Shown: in pieces, positions 57,426 through 64,000 of the stretch
Numbering within the stretch: the stretch's first letter is position 1
Layout: the number at the start of each line of letters is the position of its first letter
Assembly (NCBI RefSeq): GCF_902506065.1
Contig: NZ_LR732912.1
Coordinates: 4,256,683-4,320,682 of the forward strand
Length of the DNA stretch: 64,000 nt
Direction: 5' to 3'
Source: Arthrobacter sp. 9V
Lineage (GTDB): Bacteria > Actinomycetota > Actinomycetes > Actinomycetales > Micrococcaceae
Program-made: the position numbers and the translations under genes
The notes under the pieces: model-generated
Database searches by the model: none
What the model saw: the letters and a program-made list of their open reading frames with translations, nothing else
Told to the model about the DNA's origin: nothing

Positions 57426-57974
57426 ATGGACATCCGGCACCCCCGCCCCCTCCCAAAATTGACACGCGCTCTTCACCACAATGCGCCCGGCCGTCAGAGC
57501 ATGGTGGTTCGGGGGTTGCCTCACCGGCACTCCGGCCTGCTCAGCCGCAAGAAGAACTCGGGACATGTCGCGTTGGTTTACGGAGCGGACAGGACATGGG
57601 CCATCCCGGGCGAGACTGTCATTTTCACGGCATGGATCGTCAACGACTCAGCGAGTTACCTGAAGGACGTCAAGCTGGTACCGCGTTCCTTCACCAACGA
57701 AGGCATGGAGGTACTCCGCTACACAGCAGAACCCCTGCAACGGGACCTTGAAATCAACGTGCTGGCCCCCGGCCAATCAGTGATGCGGACCTTCTCCTAC
57801 CTTGTTACCGACTCCGATCACCTCCACAGGGGAAGCCTGGTCAGCGCAATGCAGGTCCGGGCCACGTGCCGGGGACAACTCATTTCGGATGAACATGACG
57901 CCTTGGTCTCGCTCAGCGGAACGGGACAGGCTTGGCCGTTTGAGCCCAGCCCCGGGCAGCACGTAAGCAGGTGA
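57426..57974 (+). CDS. Single DUF11/DUF7507-like domain protein without signal peptide
   Basis: A 182-residue protein. After a basic, disordered N-terminus, the domain reads VALVYGADRTWAIPGETVIFTAWIVNDSASYLKDVKLVPRSF...VLAPGQSVMRTFSYLVTDSDHLHRGSLVSAMQVRATCRGQ. This parallels one repeat of the surface protein (VGDVITYTFTSTNSGNVTLKDVGI...LLPGQSVTAAATYVITQADIDAGQVA). There is no signal peptide or membrane helix, so it appears cytoplasmic, unlike its surface homologue. GAGGA lies four bases before ATG 57426. It is probably a target of the divergent sigma factor and could interfere with or chaperone the surface protein's domain; this is inference. Confidence 0.7.
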   Translation: MDIRHPRPLPKLTRALHHNAPGRQSMVVRGLPHRHSGLLSRKKNSGHVALVYGADRTWAIPGETVIFTAWIVNDSASYLKDVKLVPRSFTNEGMEVLRYTAEPLQRDLEINVLAPGQSVMRTFSYLVTDSDHLHRGSLVSAMQVRATCRGQLISDEHDALVSLSGTGQAWPFEPSPGQHVSR

Positions 57975-57977
57975 CCC

Positions 57978-58334
57978 CTATTCGTTGTTCGGTTGGCCCA
58001 CAGGCCTTTCAGCGGGCCAGTCCACGTCCTGCTCGTAGCCCTCGTGCTTCTTCAGGTAAGCGGCAATGTAAGGGCAGTGCGGGATGATGCGCTTTCCGGA
58101 CGCCACCACGTCATCCAATGCGAAGTGCGCCAACACTTTTGCCAGGCCCTGGCCGTTGAACCCGGGCTTCGTTTCAGTGTGGATGAAATCGATATGACCG
58201 GGCTTGTCCATGAACTGGGAAATCACGGCCAACTCTCCGTCCACATGCAGCTCGTAGCGGTGAAATTTGTCATTGCGCACCGTGGTGACGCCGGGGCGGA
58301 ACGACTCTGCCAGTGAATCCGTATACTCGGTCAT
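57978..58334 (-). CDS. YjdJ-type GNAT acetyltransferase
   Basis: A 118-residue short GNAT-fold protein: TTVRNDKFHRYELHVDGELAVISQFMDKPGHIDFIHTETKPGFNGQGLAKVLAHFALDDVVASGKRIIPHCPYIAAYLKKHEGYEQDVDWP. The GFNGQGLAKVLAHFAL segment is the CoA-binding motif and the CPYIAAYLKKHEGY ending is the signature of the small YjdJ/YidJ-like family. Target unknown. It overlaps the upstream acyltransferase gene by four bases. Confidence 0.85.
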   Translation of the reverse strand: MTEYTDSLAESFRPGVTTVRNDKFHRYELHVDGELAVISQFMDKPGHIDFIHTETKPGFNGQGLAKVLAHFALDDVVASGKRIIPHCPYIAAYLKKHEGYEQDVDWPAERPVGQPNNE

Positions 58335-59686
58335 GTTTCGAGATTGGCACGTAAATCCGCCTCTGGCAACGTCGGCTCGTGGCCCGCGCCCAGTTCCGGG
58401 CCTTCCCGTGCCGAAGGCGGCAGCACCGGCGTCGGAACCCTGCCAAGCAGAAGGACGGCAAGAGCAAAGCACGCCGCTCCCCCGCCCAACAATGCCAGCG
58501 TTAAACCGTTGAAAGCGGCGTCAGCCACCGGGACCAGGACCACGACGGCGGCCGTCACCACAGCGGGACGCGACGGACCCCGGGCGTGGTTGGCCGCCGT
58601 CGGACGGTTCTCGAGGCGAGCAAAAAGCCACACCACAGGGACCAACAAGGTCACCACTGCGAAAAAGACGGGTATCCGCGCCCACCACCACTCCGCACTC
58701 CCGGCCAGTGGCTGGGGCAGATCGGTGAGCAGCAGCAGGCCGGACATCCCTACCAGGAGCGGCAAGTGCCACAGGTAAACAGTCATGGAACGCCGTCCGG
58801 CCACGGCAATGAATGCTTGGAGCCACCGAGCCTCGGCGATCCCCCGAATACCGTTTCGCAGCAGCTGGAGCGTGGCTGTTTGGGAAATCCCCAAGAGCAG
58901 CAGGCAAAGATTGGGCGGGTTCAGGTTCACCACCATGTTCCCGGGGTACACGGCCACACCGGTCACCAGTCCCAGCAGTAGGTTGCTGGACACTATCGCC
59001 CCAACAAGCCAGGTGCGGCTCCGGTGCTCAAAGAAGCCGTCAGCCATGAAAAAGCCCAATTGTTGGACGGCACACCATACAAAGATCATGTTCGCGAACG
59101 CCACGACGGGAATGCTGCCGCGAAGGGAATCAACAGCAATAATCAGGGCCACCAAGGAGGCGAAGGTCAGAAAGGGCGCGCGTTCGTAAAGCCGGGCCAT
59201 CAGGGGAATGCTGAGCTGGGCTGTGAGGTAGGCCGCCAGAAACCAAAGGGGCATGGCGGCACCGGCGGTCATCAATTGAATGACCTGCGGATGGACACCA
59301 AGCAACAGCGCCACCCACAGCCCTCCCCACATGATCCCCAACAACGCCATGGCCGGACGGACCAGCCGCAGGAGCCGCACCTGTGCGAAATCGAATCCCG
59401 TACCGCCTTGCGCCTTCAATCGACGCCACGATTGCAAGCCGGTCACACCGCCCAGGACAAAGAACAGCGGAACGATCATGAGCCCCCATGCCACCGGGGT
59501 AAACCAGCCTTGTTCCATGAGCACGTTCAGGGTAGTGACTGTTCCATCCTTGTGCAGGACAGGGCTCACCATCATGCAATGCGCCACAACAACCAGAAAC
59601 AGGCAAGTGAAACGGACAAGGTCGATCACCGGGTCCCGTTGCACAGCCCTTGCCTGGCCGGCGGGAGGATGCGCGTCCATCTCCAT
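58331..59686 (-). CDS. Acyltransferase-3-type membrane protein
   Basis: A 451-residue protein with about ten helices and the acyltransferase_3 start DPVIDLVRFTCLFLVVVAHCMMVSP, where the catalytic His is in VVVAHC. Later segments include MTVYLWHLPLLVGMSGLLLL, the family end signature. Such enzymes O-acylate sugars or lipids at the membrane. ATG 59686 is chosen over a frame to 60415 because that extension is antisense to the VOC gene and lacks a ribosome site. Co-transcribed with the acetyltransferase downstream. Confidence 0.87.
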   Translation of the reverse strand: MEMDAHPPAGQARAVQRDPVIDLVRFTCLFLVVVAHCMMVSPVLHKDGTVTTLNVLMEQGWFTPVAWGLMIVPLFFVLGGVTGLQSWRRLKAQGGTGFDFAQVRLLRLVRPAMALLGIMWGGLWVALLLGVHPQVIQLMTAGAAMPLWFLAAYLTAQLSIPLMARLYERAPFLTFASLVALIIAVDSLRGSIPVVAFANMIFVWCAVQQLGFFMADGFFEHRSRTWLVGAIVSSNLLLGLVTGVAVYPGNMVVNLNPPNLCLLLLGISQTATLQLLRNGIRGIAEARWLQAFIAVAGRRSMTVYLWHLPLLVGMSGLLLLTDLPQPLAGSAEWWWARIPVFFAVVTLLVPVVWLFARLENRPTAANHARGPSRPAVVTAAVVVLVPVADAAFNGLTLALLGGGAACFALAVLLLGRVPTPVLPPSAREGPELGAGHEPTLPEADLRANLET

Positions 59687-59842
59687 GGCTCTCCCCTGCA
59701 GTGCACGCACATGCGTGCTGACTTCATTGTCCGCCCGGGCGAGGGGTTGGGCCAGCAAGCGCCGCGCCGGTCTCTTCGGGAATATCCACAACGGCGAAAT
59801 TGCCTCTGGACGAGTGGTGGAAACACCGGCAGGATCAGACGC

Positions 59843-60262
59843 ATGACTACGTCGATTTTCGTGAACCTGCCCGTCAGCGACCTCGAGGCATCCAAGGCCT
59901 TCTACACAGCACTCGGTTACACCATCAACCCGAACTTCAGTGGTGAAACTGCCGCTTGTGTGGTGATCAGCGAGACCATTTACGCCATGCTCCTGACACA
60001 CCACAAATTCAGCCAGTTCACCAAGCAACCCATCGCAGACACAAATAACTCGACGGCGGCAATTGTTGCCCTTTCTGCCGAGAGCCGCGAACACGCGGAT
60101 GCCTTGGCCGCCAAGGCGCTGGAGGCCGGTGGAAGCGAAACGTACGACGCACAGGATCATGGCTTCATGTACGCCCGCGCGTTCCGGGACCTGGACGGCC
60201 ACCACTGGGAAGTTGTGTGGATGGACGCTGCCGCGGCCCAGGATGGTCCTCCGGAGAGCTAG
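59843..60262 (+). CDS. VOC family protein (PhnB-like)
   Basis: A 139-residue glyoxalase-fold protein: SIFVNLPVSDLEASKAFYTALGYTINPNFSGETAACVVISETIYAMLLTHHKFSQFTKQPIAD and FMYARAFRDLDGHHWEVVWMDAAAA. The DxDGHxWEVxW ending is common to the lactoylglutathione-lyase-related group. The function is not assigned. Confidence 0.83.
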   Translation: MTTSIFVNLPVSDLEASKAFYTALGYTINPNFSGETAACVVISETIYAMLLTHHKFSQFTKQPIADTNNSTAAIVALSAESREHADALAAKALEAGGSETYDAQDHGFMYARAFRDLDGHHWEVVWMDAAAAQDGPPES

Positions 60263-60282
60263 TCCAGTTCCGGTGGACCGGT

Positions 60283-60675
60283 TTAGCCCAGGGTCACTGC
60301 CAGCACACCGAGCACGACGGCGAGCAGCGGCGTGGTGCCTTGGAGCGTAGCTGCGCGGAGGTACTTTTTGCCGCTGGCTGCCAGTACAAGGGCGGCCAAG
60401 AGCATGGAGCCACAACTGCTGAAGACCAGGGTCCAGCCCACCTGGGTTGCGCCCATGGCTACGGCGATGATGCCGATCAAGGCGCCAATGGCGAGGAACA
60501 GGTTATAGAAGCCCTGGTTGTAGGCGAGCGGCTTGGTTGTTTCAGCGTCGGCTTGGGACGTGATGCTGAACGTTTTCCAGGTCTTGGGCTTGGTCCAGGT
60601 GATGGACTCCATGGTGAAGATGTAGACGTGGAGCAGGGCGGCAATTGTCGCAAAAATCAGGGAGGCCAGGATCAT
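60283..60675 (-). CDS. DUF1304 family membrane protein
   Basis: A 130-residue protein with four helices: ILASLIFATIAALLHVYIFTMESITWTKPKTWKTFSIT, the family motif with HVYIFTMES, then LAYNQGFYNLFLAIGALIGIIAVAMG, TLVFSSCGSMLLAALVLAASG and LQGTTPLLAVVLGVLAVTLG. The function is unknown across the family. Confidence 0.9.
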   Translation of the reverse strand: MILASLIFATIAALLHVYIFTMESITWTKPKTWKTFSITSQADAETTKPLAYNQGFYNLFLAIGALIGIIAVAMGATQVGWTLVFSSCGSMLLAALVLAASGKKYLRAATLQGTTPLLAVVLGVLAVTLG

Positions 60676-60714
60676 GGTTTGATCCTAGCCTCCCTGCGTT
60701 CTTGAGCTTGGCCA

Positions 60715-61590
60715 TCAGGCGCTGAGCAGCTCCAGCGTGGTGCCGGCAAAGGCCCCGGCCGAGTGGTTCCATCGGGCCAGCAAACCTTGGAGGTTCTCGC
60801 CATCTGCCCGGTGCGCGGCGGTCTCCGTCTGCAGCGTGGAGAGGATGCCGGTACGCAGTTCCGTGTTGAAGTTCACTTTGCCAACCCGTAGGGAAGGAGC
60901 TTTTGCGAGTTCTTCCGCGGGTATGCCGGAGGCTCCGTGGAGCACCAGCGGCACCTCCGTCCGGGCGGAGATCTCTTGCAGCACATCCCAGCGGATGTTG
61001 GGCTCGCCCTTGTACTTTCCATGCACGTTGCCCACAGCCACAGCCAGCAGTTGGGCACCCGTCCGCTCCACGAAGTCGGCCACCTGCGCGGGGTTCGTGA
61101 GCCCCGCAACTGGCATACCGGCGTCGTGCGTTGAATCATCGGTACCGAACGCCTTGTCTTCGTCGCCGGCAAGGCCACCCAGTTCCGCTTCGATAACGAC
61201 GTCGGAGGCACCTTGCGCGTCCAGCGCGGCACGGACCTGACGTACCAGGGCGATGTTGTCCGCATAGGACAAGGACGAACCGTCGGCGAGAACTGCATCC
61301 GCGCCGGCGGCAACAGAAGCAACAATGACCTGGAGGTCCGAGGCATGGTCCAGCTGAACCGAAACCGGGACACTGGCGTCGTCGGCCAAACCACGCAGGG
61401 CGGCAATGAGGCGCAGGCCGTTGGGTGTGCACGCAGTCTTCGGAGCCACCAGCAGGATCACGCCGAGCCGGGCTTCCTCGGCCGCGCCAACAACAGCCAG
61501 TGCGGTGGTGAAGTCGTAGCAAGTGAATGCCGGAACAGCGGAGCCGGAGACCAGTGCAGCATTGACCAGATGATCGAGTTTGGTGCGCAT
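60715..61590 (-). CDS. Class II fructose/tagatose-bisphosphate-type aldolase
   Basis: A 291-residue class II aldolase. Metal-binding and catalytic motifs: VQLDHASDLQVIVASVAAGADAVLADGSSLSYADN (zinc His and catalytic Asp region), VVIEAELGGLAGDED (Glu), AVGNVHGKYKGEPNI (His), and VLHGASGIP (His). It cleaves a ketose phosphate into two trioses. Its gene overlaps the GntP permease gene by one base and belongs to the operon beta-hydroxyacid dehydrogenase - permease - aldolase, pointing to catabolism of a four- to six-carbon acid sugar; the kinase needed is not in the window. Confidence 0.9.
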   Translation of the reverse strand: MRTKLDHLVNAALVSGSAVPAFTCYDFTTALAVVGAAEEARLGVILLVAPKTACTPNGLRLIAALRGLADDASVPVSVQLDHASDLQVIVASVAAGADAVLADGSSLSYADNIALVRQVRAALDAQGASDVVIEAELGGLAGDEDKAFGTDDSTHDAGMPVAGLTNPAQVADFVERTGAQLLAVAVGNVHGKYKGEPNIRWDVLQEISARTEVPLVLHGASGIPAEELAKAPSLRVGKVNFNTELRTGILSTLQTETAAHRADGENLQGLLARWNHSAGAFAGTTLELLSA

Positions 61591-63077
61591 CAGTGGGCCA
61601 GGCCTCCCACCAGGATCCAGGCAACATATGTCAGCACGAAGCCGGCCAGGCCCAGGATGGTGGTGAGGACAGTCCAGGTCTTGAGGCCGTCAGACACAGT
61701 GAGGCCGTAGTAGCGGATCACGGTCCAGAATCCGGCGTCCGTCACGTGGGACAGGCCAAGCGCGCCGAACCCGATGGCGATCACGATCACGGCGATCTGG
61801 GCCGGCGTGTAGCCGCCCTCCATCACTGCGGATGTCAGCAGGCCGGTGGTGGTCACAATGGCCACAGTGGCCGAGCCTTGGGCGGCACGCAGTGCCAGCG
61901 AGATGATGAAGCCGAGCACGATCAACGGCAGGCCGAGGCTGTCCAGCGTGTGGGACAGCGCCGCGCCGATGCCCGAGGTACGGAGGACTTCACCGAACAC
62001 ACCACCGGCTGCAACCACCATGAGGATGGAGGCAATGGGAGGCAATGCACCTTCAAAAATCTCGCCGGTTTCCTTGAGCGACCAGTTGCGGCGGACGGCC
62101 AGCAGGAAGAAGGAGAGGGCCACCGCTACCAGGAGCGCGAAGAACGGGTTGCCGATGAACGCGGCCACGCCATACCAGTAGTTGTCCTTGGGGATGGTCA
62201 GCGTGCCGACGGTACCGAGGAGGATTTGTGCAATGGGTGCGGCGATCAGGAACATGATCAGGCCGGGTCGCGGAGGGGCGATTGCGCGGGCACCGGGACC
62301 CTCGTGGCCAACGTGGACCAGGGAGTCGGAGCCGAACTCTTCAACCTGCTGCTTAACCCCGGGCAGAAGCTCGTAGTCCTTGCGGTTCATGATGCTGGCA
62401 ACCCAATAGGACAGGAATCCCAGGGGAATGCAGATGATGAGCGAGATCATGGTGATGAGCCCGATGTCCGCCCCGAAGACGCCTGCACCAGCAACGATTC
62501 CGGGGTGCGGCGGGACAGCAACGTGAATGGAAAGCATGATGCCGGCCATGGGCAGGCCGAACTTGATGGGGTGAACGTTGGCGATCTTGGCGAATGCGTA
62601 GACGATCGGAACGAGGACGATCACGCCCACTTCGAAGAACACGGGGATGGCCACAAGGAAGCCGACGGCGGTCAAAGCGACAGCGACGCGCTTGGCGCCG
62701 AGCTTTTCAGTGAAGTGGGTGGCCAGCGACTGCACGCCCCCGGATACTTCGATCATGCGCCCCAGGATGGCACCGAGGGCGATCAGCAAAGCGACCTTGC
62801 CCATGGTGCTGCCAACACCGGTGGTCACCACAGTAAAGATGTCCTTGAGTGGAATCTGCGCCGCAACACCTACCAGGATGCTGACGGCCAGCAGGGCTAC
62901 GAAAGCCTGGATTTTGAAGCGGATAATCAGCACCAGCAGCAGGGCAATACCGGCTGCTGCGATGGCCAGCAAGAGCGGCGTTCCCAGCTCCACTGCGGGT
63001 TTGATGGGTGGGGCATCGGCCGCCCGGACCATCAAGGAGTTGATAAGGGGATTCATTGGGGGTGTCTCCTTTGACAT
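61590..63077 (-). CDS. GntP family gluconate/acid-sugar permease
   Basis: A 495-residue permease with about 14 helices. It shows IALGAILGRMIEVSGGVQSLA, VGVIVLVPIVYAFAKIANVHPIKFGLPMAGIMLSIHVAVPPHPGIVAGAGVFGADIG (the PPHPG motif), ILMVVAAGGVFGEVLRTSGIG, and LGFIISLALRAAQGSATVAIVTT. GntP-type carriers take up gluconate and similar aldonates with protons. ATGA-like one-base junction with the aldolase gene. Confidence 0.92.
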   Translation of the reverse strand: MSKETPPMNPLINSLMVRAADAPPIKPAVELGTPLLLAIAAAGIALLLVLIIRFKIQAFVALLAVSILVGVAAQIPLKDIFTVVTTGVGSTMGKVALLIALGAILGRMIEVSGGVQSLATHFTEKLGAKRVAVALTAVGFLVAIPVFFEVGVIVLVPIVYAFAKIANVHPIKFGLPMAGIMLSIHVAVPPHPGIVAGAGVFGADIGLITMISLIICIPLGFLSYWVASIMNRKDYELLPGVKQQVEEFGSDSLVHVGHEGPGARAIAPPRPGLIMFLIAAPIAQILLGTVGTLTIPKDNYWYGVAAFIGNPFFALLVAVALSFFLLAVRRNWSLKETGEIFEGALPPIASILMVVAAGGVFGEVLRTSGIGAALSHTLDSLGLPLIVLGFIISLALRAAQGSATVAIVTTTGLLTSAVMEGGYTPAQIAVIVIAIGFGALGLSHVTDAGFWTVIRYYGLTVSDGLKTWTVLTTILGLAGFVLTYVAWILVGGLAH

Positions 63078-63157
63078 ACCAGTCCAGGGAAGACCGGCGG
63101 GAGGTGGCGGCGACGGCGAAGGGGGGATCGCCGTCGTCGCGCGTTCTGGTGGGGTGC

Positions 63158-64000
63158 TTAAGCGGTGCGCTTTGTGGGCGCAACAACCTTGATGACGGCG
63201 GAGTCGTCGGCGGCGGCGAGGCCCTGGGCCTGGCCGAGGAGGTAAAGCTGTTCCGCTGCGGCGGCCACAGGTGCGGCGAGGCCGGCGGCCCGGGTTGCCT
63301 TACCCACAATGCCCATGTCCTTGACGAAAATATCGAGGCGGCTCAGCACCTCGGCGCCGTCTTCGGAGTAAGCCTCAAGGATGCGCGGGCCGCGGTTGGA
63401 AAGCATGAAGGACCCGGCGGCTCCGGCTTCGAGGGCGGCCAGGGTCTTGGCCTGGTCCAGGCCAAGGGCATCGGCGAGGGCCATGGCCTCGGCAGCAGCG
63501 GCGATGTGGACGCCGCAGAGGAGCTGGTTGACCGTCTTGAGTGCTTGGCCGTCGCCGGGCTTGTCGCCCACGATGCTCAGGGTGGATGCCAGGAGTTCCA
63601 GGGCGGGACGGGCCTTCTCCAGTGCCTCGGGCTCAGCGCCAACAACGATCAGCAGATCGCCTTCACCGGCACGCTTCGGCCCGCCTGAGAGCGGCGCATC
63701 CACCAGGGCCACGCCGAACTCGGCCAGCTTTGCGACCGTGGCCGGGATGGCCTCGGTGCCCACGGTGCTGCCGAGGATCACCACAGCGCCGGGCTTCAAT
63801 ACCGAAGCAACGCCGTTCTCGCCGAAGAGGACGTCGTTGAGCTGCTCGCCGTTGCGGACGGCCAAGAGCAATGCGTCGGCGTCCTGCGATGCTTCGCGGG
63901 CTGAAGCGAAGGTCTTGATCCCGGCTGCTGCTGCGAGCTCCAGGCGGGGCTCGGCGATGTCGAACCCGTGGACGGTGAGCTCGGACGCGAGCCGGGTTGC
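63158..64000 (-). CDS. Beta-hydroxyacid dehydrogenase (3-hydroxyisobutyrate family), start outside window
   Basis: The frame is open from the right edge (base 64000) to 63158. It begins ATRLASELTVHGFDIAEPRLEL and includes the substrate motif DAPLSGGPKRAGEGDLLIVVG, the catalytic lysine GDGQALKTVNQLLCGVHIA and LDIFVKDMGIVG. The N-terminal GxGxMG Rossmann motif lies beyond the window. It oxidises a 3-hydroxyacid; in operons with a GntP permease and a class II aldolase this type often acts on threonate/erythronate-like four-carbon acids (LtnD role), which I suggest but cannot prove. ATG or GTG starts seen inside, such as the TTG at 63871, are internal. Confidence 0.88.
   Translation of the reverse strand, partial: ATRLASELTVHGFDIAEPRLELAAAAGIKTFASAREASQDADALLLAVRNGEQLNDVLFGENGVASVLKPGAVVILGSTVGTEAIPATVAKLAEFGVALVDAPLSGGPKRAGEGDLLIVVGAEPEALEKARPALELLASTLSIVGDKPGDGQALKTVNQLLCGVHIAAAAEAMALADALGLDQAKTLAALEAGAAGSFMLSNRGPRILEAYSEDGAEVLSRLDIFVKDMGIVGKATRAAGLAAPVAAAAEQLYLLGQAQGLAAADDSAVIKVVAPTKRTA

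Noticed and set aside
59024..60262. 412-codon version of the VOC protein
   Set aside because: Upstream 273 residues are antisense to the acyltransferase; the VOC fold starts at ATG 59843.
58331..60415. Longer version of the acyltransferase
   Set aside because: The extra 243 residues are antisense to the VOC gene and carry no membrane protein features.
61593..63074. 493-codon open frame on the plus strand
   Set aside because: Exactly antisense to the GntP permease; Gly/Asp/Glu/Gln-rich, no domain.
1..64000. CRISPR arrays, tRNA, rRNA, IS elements, prophage
   Set aside because: No regularly spaced repeats with unique spacers, no tRNA-like cloverleaf with CCA or GTTCRA stretch noticed, no transposase or integrase frames.

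Overview
The window is chromosomal DNA of a high-GC actinobacterium, most likely a soil Micrococcaceae of the Arthrobacter/Paenarthrobacter type. This is inferred from the gene set: an NHEJ pair Ku/LigD, a DesABCD-type siderophore operon with iron boxes, a fructose PTS with HPr, a GH65 phosphorylase cluster, ECF sigma factors with fused C-terminal tails, PucR, MarR and MocR regulators, and many 4-bp ATGA gene overlaps. No rRNA, tRNA, insertion sequence, phage or CRISPR array was seen.

Layout. 0-4.2 kb: the end of a DUF222/HNH protein, a DUF4383 membrane protein, a lipoprotein, and a MarR regulator next to a drug-efflux MFS gene broken by a frameshift. 4.3-5.5 kb: a small unknown gene and a short soluble ECF sigma factor. 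5.8-12 kb: an operon for a flavin hydroxyacid oxidase, an amino-acid ABC transporter (permease frameshifted) and RidA, facing a PucR regulator. 12-16.3 kb: GH65 phosphorylase, beta-phosphoglucomutase and a LacI regulator with its operator. 16.4-21.8 kb: esterase/AraC/VOC genes around a 22-bp repeat array, a glutamate-cysteine-ligase-like enzyme, and a GAF-ANTAR regulator flanked by two related zinc-knuckle proteins. 21.9-26.3 kb: fruR-fruK-fruA and ptsH with a readable control region. 26.3-34.4 kb: a DNA-protection stretch (topoisomerase IB, Dps, small membrane and basic proteins, Ku, LigD). 34.6-43.7 kb: a PrmC-like methyltransferase, an MHS-type MFS transporter, a MocR regulator with a divergent EamA exporter, HPP and FUSC membrane proteins. 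43.7-45.5 kb: a membrane-tethered ECF sigma factor. 46.5-51.9 kb: desABCD. 52.1-58.0 kb: a LAxTG-anchored surface protein, a second membrane-tethered ECF sigma factor, and a small protein built from one domain like those of the surface protein. 58-64 kb: acyltransferase, VOC, DUF1304, and an acid-sugar operon (aldolase, GntP permease, beta-hydroxyacid dehydrogenase) that runs off the end.

The most interesting locus is at 52.5-58 kb. A sigma factor fused to a zinc finger, one membrane helix and an extracytoplasmic domain lies between two genes that encode the same kind of beta-sandwich repeat domain, one exported and wall-anchored, the other without a signal peptide. Both of those genes, and neither coding region, carry the identical bipartite upstream element CGCGTCACGATTC-N9-CCGCACT in coding orientation. 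This suggests a self-contained regulon in which a surface-sensing sigma factor controls its own surface protein. A related sigma factor with the same tail architecture lies at 43.7-45.5 kb and a tail-less one at 4.8-5.5 kb.

Two single-base frameshifts (near 3003 and 7600) break otherwise intact transporter genes, and short tandem duplications with a 12-26 bp unit recur at gene edges and in linkers.
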